NCBI RefSeq assembly: GCF_004795735.1
Contig: NZ_CP039247.1
Span: 248,001-312,000 of the forward strand
Reading direction: 5' to 3'
Source of the DNA: Corynebacterium endometrii
GTDB taxonomy: Bacteria > Actinomycetota > Actinomycetes > Mycobacteriales > Mycobacteriaceae
DNA: 64,000 nucleotides
Shown here: positions 27,877 through 35,124 of the stretch, piece by piece
Layout of the letters: each line of letters begins with the position of its first letter
How positions within the stretch are numbered: position 1 is the stretch's first letter
Made by a program: the position numbers and the translations under genes
The notes under the pieces: model-generated
Databases searched by the model: none
What the model saw: the letters and a program-made list of their open reading frames with translations, nothing else
What the model was told of the DNA's origin: nothing

Positions 27877-28205
27877 GGTTTCCTTCCTGAGCTGTCAAGT
27901 TTCATTTTTGTGACCGTCATGCCATTGCTTGCTCGGATAAAGCTCAGCAATTGTCCGTACGGTGCACTCTATGAGATGTGCAACACATTTTCACTGCTAT
28001 CGTGACTGCAATCACTATTTACCCCCGCGGTCGCATTGGTATGCCTTGATAGCCAGTGCAGTTTCAATGAGATGGAGAAACCAATGGGGTGAACGCTATT
28101 CACCGTTGAAAATCGCCTATTTTTAGCCGCATGAGCTGGGTAAAGTGGCTAGCAATTAGAAGAAATAGAGATGAGAACCTGGAACTTTAACTACAAGGGA
28201 GCTAC
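27877..28205. promoter_or_regulatory. Divergent mmsA / acyltransferase control region
   Basis: A 329-base gene-free region. It contains a GlxR-like palindrome (28001-28016, listed separately) and CCGTACGG at 27955-27962, the same ACCGTAC core found in two other promoters of the block. AAGGGAG precedes the plus-strand gene. No further motif recognised. Confidence 0.6.
28001..28016. promoter_or_regulatory. GlxR/CRP-like operator
   Basis: CGTGA-CTGCAA-TCACT. The inner GTGA-N6-TCAC is a perfect match to the core of the corynebacterial GlxR consensus TGTGA-N6-TCACA; only the outermost bases differ. It sits between mmsA and the acyltransferase gene, so cAMP-GlxR could act on both. Confidence 0.6.
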
Positions 28206-30845
28206 ATGACGGTCCAATTGAATTGGGAAGCAGATGTCATTCTCAACGAAGGCGATATCGCTACCTTGCGCCCAGTACGTGACGACGATCGGCAAAAACT
28301 GAGGCAGTTCTGGGGAAAGCTTTCTGATAAATCCAAATATTTGAGGTTCTTTTCAACGCATCCCACTTTGACGGATCAAGATCTCGATGACTGGCTGGAC
28401 ACCGATGGGTATGACAAAGTCACGCTTGTTATAGAGGAGCGTGACCATATCGTTGCTGTCGCGAGCTATAAAATCGTGGAGCAGCTCTTGCCGGCTCGCG
28501 TGGGGGATGTTTCCTTCCTGGTGCAGGATTCTCACCATGGAAAGGGAATCGGCCCAATTTTGCTAGAGCATCTCGCGGAGATCGGTCGCGAGGGGAAGAT
28601 TGAACGTTTCTTCGCTGAAATGCTTACCCAGAATCGCCATATGGTGAAAGTCTTTATAGCTGCGGGGTACAGAGTAAAACCGGAGCTTGAAGATGGTTAC
28701 ATTACAGTCGATTTCACGATCGCAGCGCACGAGGTTTCCCGCGAAGTTTTAGAGCGTCGGGAACTTCGCTCGGAGGCTAATTCCATCAGACGGCTCTTGA
28801 ACCCTAAGTCAGTCGCGGTATTGGGGTCCATCGAAAACGTGCGGACGATCATTCCATCGTTAGTGGCGGGAAAGTTCCGGGGAAATCTCCACATCCTTAC
28901 TACCGAGAGTGCGGATTCGTACATGGCGGATGCCATCGCCAACATTGATGAAGACGTTGATCTGTTGTTGCTCGGGCGCATCGATGACCAATTTGATAGT
29001 GTGCTCGACGCAGCAGCACGCAAGAACGTGGCTGGCATCGTGGCAGTTGCGGGTTCGCAAAACCACGGTCTCAGCCGGGAACGCTCGATGGAGATCGTAG
29101 CGAAAGCTCGTGATCATGGGATTCGTGCTCTCGGTCCGGCAGCTCTTGGGATTATTAATACGTATCCCAGCGTGCAGTTAAACGCATCACCTGCGCCGAT
29201 GCCAAGGCATGGCAGGGTTGGTTTGTTTACTCAGTCCGCGGGTGTCGCTACGGTAATGCTTTCTTCGGCTGTTGAGAATGGCACTGGGCTTTCATCTTTT
29301 ATTGCGTCTGGTTCTTACGCCGATGTCACTGGCAATGATGTCATCCAGTACTGGTCCGATGACGAACGCACCGATATCTGCCTGTTGTCGCTGGATTACA
29401 TTGGTAATCCGCGCAAGTTTTTCCGAGTACTACACCGTCTGGCTTTACAAAAGCATGTGGTGGTTTTCTTGCCGTCTCGCGCACTGAAGTCAGCGCGGCA
29501 CTATGACATCGAAGGGCTTACTGCAGCTACGCCGGAAGCTCTAGATGAAGTAATTCGGCAGACGGGGTCGATGGTCGTCACTCGTCGCGAGACTATGTAC
29601 AACGTTGCGCGACTCCTCGCTCGGCAGCCCTTACCAAAGGGAAACCGTGTGGCCGTTATCTCGAACTCTTTGGGACTAGTCCAGCAAATGGCGCAATCAG
29701 CTGAGAGGTTTGGTCTTGTTCCACAACTGCAGGAACTCGTTATCGACTACCCGGTTGTGGGAATCCCCAAAGCCGTGGAAACCGTATTGGAAGACCCCAC
29801 TGTGGATGCCGTCTTGGTGACGGTGGTGGACGTCGATTCATCCGTGCTAGCCCCAGTGCATCAGCGGTTAGAAAGCATTGCCTCAACGACAACCGATGTG
29901 CCGTTGGTGGCCAGTTACACAGGTTTCGATCGCCCGTCATTTCCAACGACGGATAGCGAGGAGAAGGGACAGCTTCCGCTGTTTCACACCTACGCTGATG
30001 CTTTAGAGGCTCTGAGTCTGATCCACGCGACTGAAATCAAGCGTGAGGAGGCTAAACCGCTCGAAGAAGATGAGATAGCTAAAGGTGATAAACAAACTGC
30101 CCGCGCCATCGTCGAGGACATTCTGCGTGATGCTCCGGAAGGTCGATGGGCAACTGATGAAGAATGCGCAGCCATATTGTCTGCCTACGGCGTAGACATA
30201 GTCCCTTGGAAGGCGGTGAACAGCTATGAAGAAGCGATTGAAGCTGCCATTGAACAAGGCTGGGACGTAGTCCTGAAGTGTGTGAGCCCTGTGGTTCGAG
30301 GACGAAATGAGCTGCCGACGGTAGTTCGCCACATCAAAGACAGGGACTCCATGGCTGAAGCATGGAAAACCATTAGCCTGATGGCCAAGGAACTTGGGCT
30401 TGATGCCCAAGGGGATCCAAGAGTGTTGGAACCGGTAGTCCAGACCAACGTTTCTGCAGGTGCTTCCTTAGCTATCAAGGCATTCGAAGATCCTGTACTA
30501 GGGCCCATCGTTTCTGTAGGTATGACGGGAATCGCATCTGACCTGTTGGAGGATCTGTCGTGGCGCGTCCCTCCGATGCGGCGTCGCGATGCACGATCCA
30601 TGTTGGAGTCGCTCAAGGCTGCACCGTTGCTGGGTGGGTATAAGGGCACCAAGTCATCGAGGATGGACACCCTGGAAGACGTGATAATGGCGGTCAGCGC
30701 GCTTAACGATGACATCGCGTCCGTGGTGGACATTGAATTGACACCGGTTATTGCCGCGGTGGAGAGCACCCCAGTGGTTGGTGCCAGGATGCGAGTCGCG
30801 CCATTGAAGGACGTACGTGATCCGTTAGCTAGGAAGATAAGTTAG
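28206..30845 (+). CDS. Protein lysine acetyltransferase: GNAT domain fused to NDP-forming acyl-CoA synthetase domains
   Basis: An 879-residue Pat-like enzyme that probably acetylates or acylates lysines of acyl-CoA synthetases using acyl-CoA. Residues about 15-175 are a GNAT domain with the acetyl-CoA loop HHGKGIG. From about 190 follow a CoA-binding domain (LLNPKSVAVLGSI), succinyl-CoA-ligase-like domains (HGRVGLFTQSAGVA, FIASGSYADVTGNDVI) and from about 640 an ATP-grasp domain. The domain order is the reverse of E. coli PatZ and like the Streptomyces lividans PatA type. At the place of the catalytic SHTGALAG histidine this protein reads YDIEGLTA, so synthetase activity is probably lost and the region senses CoA compounds. 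The deacylase gene follows eight bases later. Confidence 0.85.
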   Translation: MTVQLNWEADVILNEGDIATLRPVRDDDRQKLRQFWGKLSDKSKYLRFFSTHPTLTDQDLDDWLDTDGYDKVTLVIEERDHIVAVASYKIVEQLLPARVGDVSFLVQDSHHGKGIGPILLEHLAEIGREGKIERFFAEMLTQNRHMVKVFIAAGYRVKPELEDGYITVDFTIAAHEVSREVLERRELRSEANSIRRLLNPKSVAVLGSIENVRTIIPSLVAGKFRGNLHILTTESADSYMADAIANIDEDVDLLLLGRIDDQFDSVLDAAARKNVAGIVAVAGSQNHGLSRERSMEIVAKARDHGIRALGPAALGIINTYPSVQLNASPAPMPRHGRVGLFTQSAGVATVMLSSAVENGTGLSSFIASGSYADVTGNDVIQYWSDDERTDICLLSLDYIGNPRKFFRVLHRLALQKHVVVFLPSRALKSARHYDIEGLTAATPEALDEVIRQTGSMVVTRRETMYNVARLLARQPLPKGNRVAVISNSLGLVQQMAQSAERFGLVPQLQELVIDYPVVGIPKAVETVLEDPTVDAVLVTVVDVDSSVLAPVHQRLESIASTTTDVPLVASYTGFDRPSFPTTDSEEKGQLPLFHTYADALEALSLIHATEIKREEAKPLEEDEIAKGDKQTARAIVEDILRDAPEGRWATDEECAAILSAYGVDIVPWKAVNSYEEAIEAAIEQGWDVVLKCVSPVVRGRNELPTVVRHIKDRDSMAEAWKTISLMAKELGLDAQGDPRVLEPVVQTNVSAGASLAIKAFEDPVLGPIVSVGMTGIASDLLEDLSWRVPPMRRRDARSMLESLKAAPLLGGYKGTKSSRMDTLEDVIMAVSALNDDIASVVDIELTPVIAAVESTPVVGARMRVAPLKDVRDPLARKIS

Positions 30846-30853
30846 GGCGCGTC

Positions 30854-32017
30854 ATGACGACTTTAGGGGTTGAGCCTCGGCCACTGCTGGTTATCACGGA
30901 GGAAATGTATTCCTATTCATTTGGTGATGACCATCCTTGGGTGGCGGACCGGGCTAAAGTGGCCGTGGACGTTGCCAGCCATTTCGGATTACTTGGTCAG
31001 TTTGACGTTTCATATCCTCATCCACTGGATGACGCGACCCTTCGGTTGGTGCACTCTCAGGATTACATCGATGCCACTCGCAGCGGAGCGCCCAATCCGA
31101 AGTACGGTATCGGCACCGATGACAATCCCCTCAATCCACAGCTTCCGGAGGCGGCGTCAAGAATTGCGGCTGGAACGCTCGATGCTGTCAAAGCCGTATT
31201 CGAGGGCGTGGCTCCGCGGGCCGTGAATCTCTCGGGTGGTCTCCACCACGCCTTTGCGAGCTCCATGTCGGGTTTCTGCTTGTACAACGATGCTGCGATT
31301 GCGATTCAGTGGTTACTTGACCATGGGCTAGAGCGCGTGGCTTACGTCGATTTCGACGCTCACCACGGCGATGGCGTGGAATCTATTTTCTGGAATGATC
31401 CCCGAGTTCTGACTATTTCCATCCATGAATCGGGGCTCTATCTCTTTCCTAACACTGGGTTTGCCAAGGACATCGGCGGCCCTAATGCTGCGGGAACGGC
31501 GGTCAATGTGGCATTACCAAAGGACGCCTCCGATGATGAGTGGCTGCAAACTATTCACGCGATTATCCCGCCATTGTTGAAAAAATTTCGACCGCAATTC
31601 GTCATCAGTCAACACGGGGCTGACCCCCATCGCGATGACCCGTTGGCGGATCTCCAGATCTCAATCAATGCGATGGCGCGTGCATATCACTCCATGAGGG
31701 AGTGGGCTGAGTCTTTTGCCGACGGCAAATGGGTAGCGGTAGGCGGGGGTGGTTATCGCATGGACTCCGTTGCTAGAGCCTGGACACAGGTTCTTGCAGC
31801 GGTTGCCGATGTCGAGTTGAATCTCTCTGCGAAGATGCCGGATTATTGGGAGTCCAAGTTCGGTTCGGGTGTTTCCAGAACCTTAGGAGATGCGGGAGTT
31901 TCTGCGTTAATAGACAACTTTGATCCGCATCGAATTGTCACCCACTGCCCGCACCCAGCTTTGGTTCAGACCTCGGGGTATGTCTTTCCTTATTGGGGAT
32001 TGCGGCCGTACGGATAA
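30854..32017 (+). CDS. acuC: AcuC-type lysine deacylase (histone-deacetylase family)
   Basis: A 387-residue Zn-dependent deacylase of the HDAC family. The active-site histidine pair is H131-H132 in SGGLHHAFA, the metal ligands D168 and H170 lie in VDFDAHHGDG, with a third aspartate in HGADPHRDDP, and the transition-state tyrosine is in GGGGYRM. In Bacillus, AcuC removes acetyl groups from acetyl-CoA synthetase, opposing the acetyltransferase AcuA. Here it is in one operon with the GNAT-synthetase fusion, so the two likely form an on/off pair acting on the acyl-CoA synthetase of this block (inference). Confidence 0.88.
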   Translation: MTTLGVEPRPLLVITEEMYSYSFGDDHPWVADRAKVAVDVASHFGLLGQFDVSYPHPLDDATLRLVHSQDYIDATRSGAPNPKYGIGTDDNPLNPQLPEAASRIAAGTLDAVKAVFEGVAPRAVNLSGGLHHAFASSMSGFCLYNDAAIAIQWLLDHGLERVAYVDFDAHHGDGVESIFWNDPRVLTISIHESGLYLFPNTGFAKDIGGPNAAGTAVNVALPKDASDDEWLQTIHAIIPPLLKKFRPQFVISQHGADPHRDDPLADLQISINAMARAYHSMREWAESFADGKWVAVGGGGYRMDSVARAWTQVLAAVADVELNLSAKMPDYWESKFGSGVSRTLGDAGVSALIDNFDPHRIVTHCPHPALVQTSGYVFPYWGLRPYG

Positions 32018-32022
32018 AACCA

Positions 32023-32059
32023 ATTAAGCCCCAGTTCAACTTGCGAACTGGGGCTTAAT
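32023..32059. terminator. Bidirectional terminator between acuC and SDR gene
   Basis: ATTAAGCCCCAGTTC (32023-32037) and GAACTGGGGCTTAAT (32045-32059) are perfect inverted repeats with a 7-base loop, located between two convergent genes with AAT/ATT ends on both sides. Confidence 0.9.
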
Positions 32060-32067
32060 GGTGGCGG

Positions 32068-32841
32068 TTAGCGTGGCGGCATACGCAGCGCACCATCCAG
32101 GCGAATTGTTTCACCATTAAGGTAATTATTGTCAGCTATTTGCGTGACGAGCTTTGCAAACTCTTCCGGCTTTGCCATGCGGGAGGGGAACTGAACCAGT
32201 TCCTCGAGTTTCTCTCGGAACTCAGGGGTAATTTGCTCCATCATCGGTGTTAGTACAACGCCTGGAGCGATTGTGTTGACGCGAATACCGTTAGAAGCAA
32301 GGTCACGGGCCGCGGTAATAGAGAGTGCTTGAACTGCACCCTTGGAAGCGGCGTAAGCGGCTTGCCCTACCTGTCCTTCGAATGCTGCTACGGATGCCGT
32401 GTTAATTATGACGCCGCGCTGCCCATCTTCATCTATTGGCTCATTTGCAGCAATGGCAGCGGCTGCGGCAGTCATGACGTGGAACGTGCCCATCAAGTTA
32501 ACGTTGATTGTCGTAGCGAAGAGTTGGGGATCGTGAGTGCCCTTGCGGGAAAGAATGCGTTGGGAAGGGCAGATGCCCGCGCAATTGACAGCGAGGCGGA
32601 GTGGGGCGATTGAAACCGCAGCCTCTATGCCTTCCGTAACGGCGTCATAGTCTGTCACGTCTACGTCGAGATAGGTCACGCCATCGATAGCGGAGCCGAT
32701 TTCCTGGGCTTTGTCGATAGATTTTTTGAGATCGAAGGCTATGACATGGACGCCTGCGTTGTGGAGTGCTTCGGCGGTCGCCGCGCCCAAACCGGACGCG
32801 CCGCCCGTGACTACAGCAGAAATAGAGTTATCAAGCTTCAT
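32068..32841 (-). CDS. SDR 3-hydroxyacyl-CoA dehydrogenase, HSD17B10-like
   Basis: A 257-residue short-chain dehydrogenase with the NAD-binding TGGASGLGAAT (12-22), NCAGI (86-90), S150 and the Y163-A-A-S-K167 catalytic pair. The insertion NEPIDEDGQRGVIINTASVAAFEGQ and IAPGVVLTPMM are typical of type II 3-hydroxyacyl-CoA dehydrogenases, whose human relative oxidises 2-methyl-3-hydroxybutyryl-CoA in isoleucine breakdown. Together with the thiolase in this block it would process 2-methylbutyryl-CoA. It follows the acyl-CoA dehydrogenase gene by 35 bases and is probably cotranscribed. Confidence 0.88.
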   Translation of the reverse strand: MKLDNSISAVVTGGASGLGAATAEALHNAGVHVIAFDLKKSIDKAQEIGSAIDGVTYLDVDVTDYDAVTEGIEAAVSIAPLRLAVNCAGICPSQRILSRKGTHDPQLFATTINVNLMGTFHVMTAAAAAIAANEPIDEDGQRGVIINTASVAAFEGQVGQAAYAASKGAVQALSITAARDLASNGIRVNTIAPGVVLTPMMEQITPEFREKLEELVQFPSRMAKPEEFAKLVTQIADNNYLNGETIRLDGALRMPPR

Positions 32842-32876
32842 GAGATGTCTTTCTTCTTCGTACCAAGGAATTGCGA

Positions 32877-34085
32877 TTAGACGAATGCGGATACTCCGGT
32901 GATGGCCCTTCCTACAATTAGCGAGTTGACCTCGTAGGTTCCTTCGTAGGTATAAAGGATTTCAGCGTCATTGAATAGTTTGGACAGCTCGAATTCCGTG
33001 AGAATACCGTTTCCGCCCCCGATTTCGCGGGCTAGAGCAGCAGACTCGCGCGTCAGGCGCGTTGTCGTTGATTTGGCCATTGCTGCGTGCGGCATTTCCA
33101 GTTGCCCCGATTCCTGGAGACGGGCAATGCTCGCCATCATGCTGAGGGAGGCTGTGGTATTGCCAAGGATGCGAGCGAGCTTTTCCTGAATGAGCTGGAA
33201 CTTGGCGATAGGGCGTCCAAATTGCTCACGGGTAATGGCGTACTCGCGAGCCACATCGAAAATGGCAAGCCCCAGTCCAGCGCCTTGCCATGCTACCCAG
33301 GCTCGGGAGGAGCACAGGAAGTCATTGGTGTTGCGGAATGACTTCGCGCCGGGGATAAGCGCTGAATCTGGAACCTTGACATTGTCGTAGATAATGTTTG
33401 CATTCTGCATGATCCTCAGGCCGGATTTGCCCGAAATCTTGGTGGCGGAAACGCCTTCCAAGCTGTGCTCGATGAGGAAACCCTTGATCTCGCCATCTGC
33501 TAGATCACGAGCGAAGCAAATGGAGAAGTCCGCGAAGGTACCTCCACCGATCCAGCGTTTTTCGCCATTGATGACCCAGCCATCGTTTGTCTTTTCCGCG
33601 GTCGTCGCCAGGCCGCCAGCGATATCTGAACCGTGATTGGGCTCGGTAAGGGCAAAGCAACCTACCCGTTCGAATTTGGTAAGCCCTTCTAGCCATTTTT
33701 CCTTTTGTTCCTCTGATCCCAGAGCAGCGATGAGGGCAACGATGAGTTCGTTGTGGATCCCTACAAACGCGGACAGGGAAACATCCGCGCGAGTCACCTC
33801 CGCATAAACTAAGCCGCGAAACAACCTAGAGGTGCCAGAAAGTTCGATGGCTCCTAACCCGTGTTCCGCGAGTTTGGGAAGAAGATCAAATGGCAATTCC
33901 TCCCTGTCCCAGTACGGGCCTACCACCGGACGTATTTCAGTCTGTAGGAATTCGTGGATTTGCTGGAGCTTTTTTCGCTCATCGTCATTGAGCTGGTCAG
34001 CTACGGACAATATATCTGCTTGGGGATACTTAACGTTAGCGAGGATTTGGATCTTCTCGTGATTCTTTGGCAATTGCGGCGGCAT
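32877..34085 (-). CDS. Acyl-CoA dehydrogenase, glutaryl-CoA-dehydrogenase-like subgroup
   Basis: A 402-residue FAD enzyme that introduces the alpha,beta double bond into an acyl-CoA. Signatures: CFALTEPNHGSDIAG (FAD/substrate loop), EKRWIGGGTFAD, the REQFGRPIAKFQLIQEKLA helix, and the catalytic glutamate near 381 in YTYEGTYEVNSLIVGRAITG. The YEGTYEVN context places it with glutaryl-CoA dehydrogenase and short-chain relatives rather than with classic isobutyryl-CoA dehydrogenases. The surrounding genes suggest isobutyryl-CoA and 2-methylbutyryl-CoA as substrates. AGGAG precedes the ATG. First gene of a two-gene operon with the SDR. Confidence 0.9.
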   Translation of the reverse strand: MPPQLPKNHEKIQILANVKYPQADILSVADQLNDDERKKLQQIHEFLQTEIRPVVGPYWDREELPFDLLPKLAEHGLGAIELSGTSRLFRGLVYAEVTRADVSLSAFVGIHNELIVALIAALGSEEQKEKWLEGLTKFERVGCFALTEPNHGSDIAGGLATTAEKTNDGWVINGEKRWIGGGTFADFSICFARDLADGEIKGFLIEHSLEGVSATKISGKSGLRIMQNANIIYDNVKVPDSALIPGAKSFRNTNDFLCSSRAWVAWQGAGLGLAIFDVAREYAITREQFGRPIAKFQLIQEKLARILGNTTASLSMMASIARLQESGQLEMPHAAMAKSTTTRLTRESAALAREIGGGNGILTEFELSKLFNDAEILYTYEGTYEVNSLIVGRAITGVSAFV

Positions 34086-34149
34086 TGGTTAACTCCTGAC
34101 TTCTAGGGTTCAGCACATTCTCGTTTCCGGAGCGCCGAAGAGTTTAGGT

Positions 34150-34178
34150 GTACATTTTTGAGTTATACCGTACAGTAC
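34150..34178. promoter_or_regulatory. Putative operator GTAC-N16-GTAC in the acyl-CoA dehydrogenase promoter
   Basis: GTAC at 34150-34153 and 34170-34173, 16 bases apart, with a further GTAC at 34175-34178. On the minus strand the interval begins GGTATAAC and so overlaps a TATAAC that could be the -10 of the acyl-CoA dehydrogenase operon. The same element with identical spacing occurs before the thiolase gene. The adjacent TetR gene is the obvious candidate regulator (inference). Confidence 0.5.
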
Positions 34179-34180
34179 TT

Positions 34181-34196
34181 AGTGGCCTATGTCACT
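34181..34196. promoter_or_regulatory. GlxR-like site, one core mismatch
   Basis: AGTGG-CCTATG-TCACT resembles the GlxR consensus TGTGA-N6-TCACA; the right half-site TCAC is exact and the left has one core change. It lies beside the GTAC operator in the divergent acyl-CoA dehydrogenase/tetR region. Confidence 0.4.
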
Positions 34197-34320
34197 AGGG
34201 CCGGGTAATTTTTGCAATCTTGACGGTTCGGTAGGGAGTCTGGAGGGAAAGTGGGAGTAGGTCATCCGCATTGGTGATCTACTCAAGTCTTTGAAGCAAG
34301 TTAACGATGAGGAGATCCTT

Positions 34321-34896
34321 GTGAACGCCCCTGCCCCCGTTCCGCTCACTCCGAGGCAGCGAGAACTGTTTAATGCCCTCTTGCGAGATTTTCTCTCGGA
34401 AGGTTTTGAAAATTTCACCATCGATTCTGCGGTGAAGAAATATCACTGTTCCAAGTCGACCATTTACGGGATTGGTGCGACCCGCGACCAAATCATCTCC
34501 AGGATCTTAATTAGTTACTTTAAGGAGATTGCACGGCGAACGGCGCCGCAGGCTAAGAGAGCTGGCAGTTTGGCTGTCGCATTGGAGGACTACTTTGACG
34601 CGATGACCTCGGCTCTTGAAGGAGCTTCGCCCAAGTTTATGGGGGACCTTGCCACTGAGCCTGTTGCGCGAGAGATCTACTCAATCAATACCGAAGCGGC
34701 GGTGAACGTAATCCATGGACTTATCGAAGAGGGGGTTGCTGCCGGAGAATTCAATGTAGATTCTGTGGGCTTTGCGTCTGTGCTTATTCAGCGGTCAATG
34801 CAGGATATTCAGCAGGGGATCTACTCTGCCCATTTGAACTCTAAAGATGCGTACCAGGCGCTCGGTCAAATCGTTCTTCGGGGGTTGTGCGTCTAG
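34321..34896 (+). CDS. TetR-family transcriptional regulator
   Basis: A 191-residue regulator from the GTG at 34321, which has GAGGAG seven bases upstream (an ATG at 34291 would be the alternative). The helix-turn-helix covers RQRELFNALLRDFLSEGFENFTIDSAVKKYHCSKSTIYGIGATRDQII; the C-terminal helical domain would bind an effector, plausibly an acyl-CoA or acid of the pathway. It is divergent from the acyl-CoA dehydrogenase operon and upstream of the acyl-CoA synthetase. Confidence 0.88.
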   Translation: MNAPAPVPLTPRQRELFNALLRDFLSEGFENFTIDSAVKKYHCSKSTIYGIGATRDQIISRILISYFKEIARRTAPQAKRAGSLAVALEDYFDAMTSALEGASPKFMGDLATEPVAREIYSINTEAAVNVIHGLIEEGVAAGEFNVDSVGFASVLIQRSMQDIQQGIYSAHLNSKDAYQALGQIVLRGLCV

Positions 34897-34949
34897 TTGG
34901 TAACAAATTCTTAACCTAAAAACCGTCTTCTTCCTTGGGCTTTGATTGG

Positions 34950-34976
34950 GGCGCCACCTTCGGGTGGCGCTTTTTC
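34950..34976 (+). terminator. Rho-independent terminator of tetR
   Basis: GCGCCACC (34951-34958), loop TTC, GGGTGGCGC (34962-34970), followed by TTTTT at 34971-34975. Strong intrinsic terminator separating the regulator from the synthetase gene. Confidence 0.92.
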
Positions 34977-34987
34977 CGTCTAGACAC

Positions 34988-35036
34988 TGGAAAATACTTT
35001 GAACTCGAATTATAGTGAAGTGCGACGCGGGTCACA
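34988..35036 (+). promoter_or_regulatory. Promoter of the acyl-CoA synthetase gene with overlapping GlxR-like site
   Basis: TGGAAA (34988-34993), 17 bases, TATAGT (35011-35016) form a plausible sigma-A promoter. Directly after it, TGCGA-CGCGGG-TCACA (35021-35036) matches the GlxR consensus TGTGA-N6-TCACA with one change. A bound GlxR there would cover the transcription start, implying repression. Confidence 0.55.
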
Positions 35037-35124
35037 TTTAAGGCTAAAAGAGATTTAGATTTCAGCTTTTGGTCGTTTAAAGCACTCACCAATCCCGCGA
35101 AGGAACCAATCTTCAAGGAGCATC

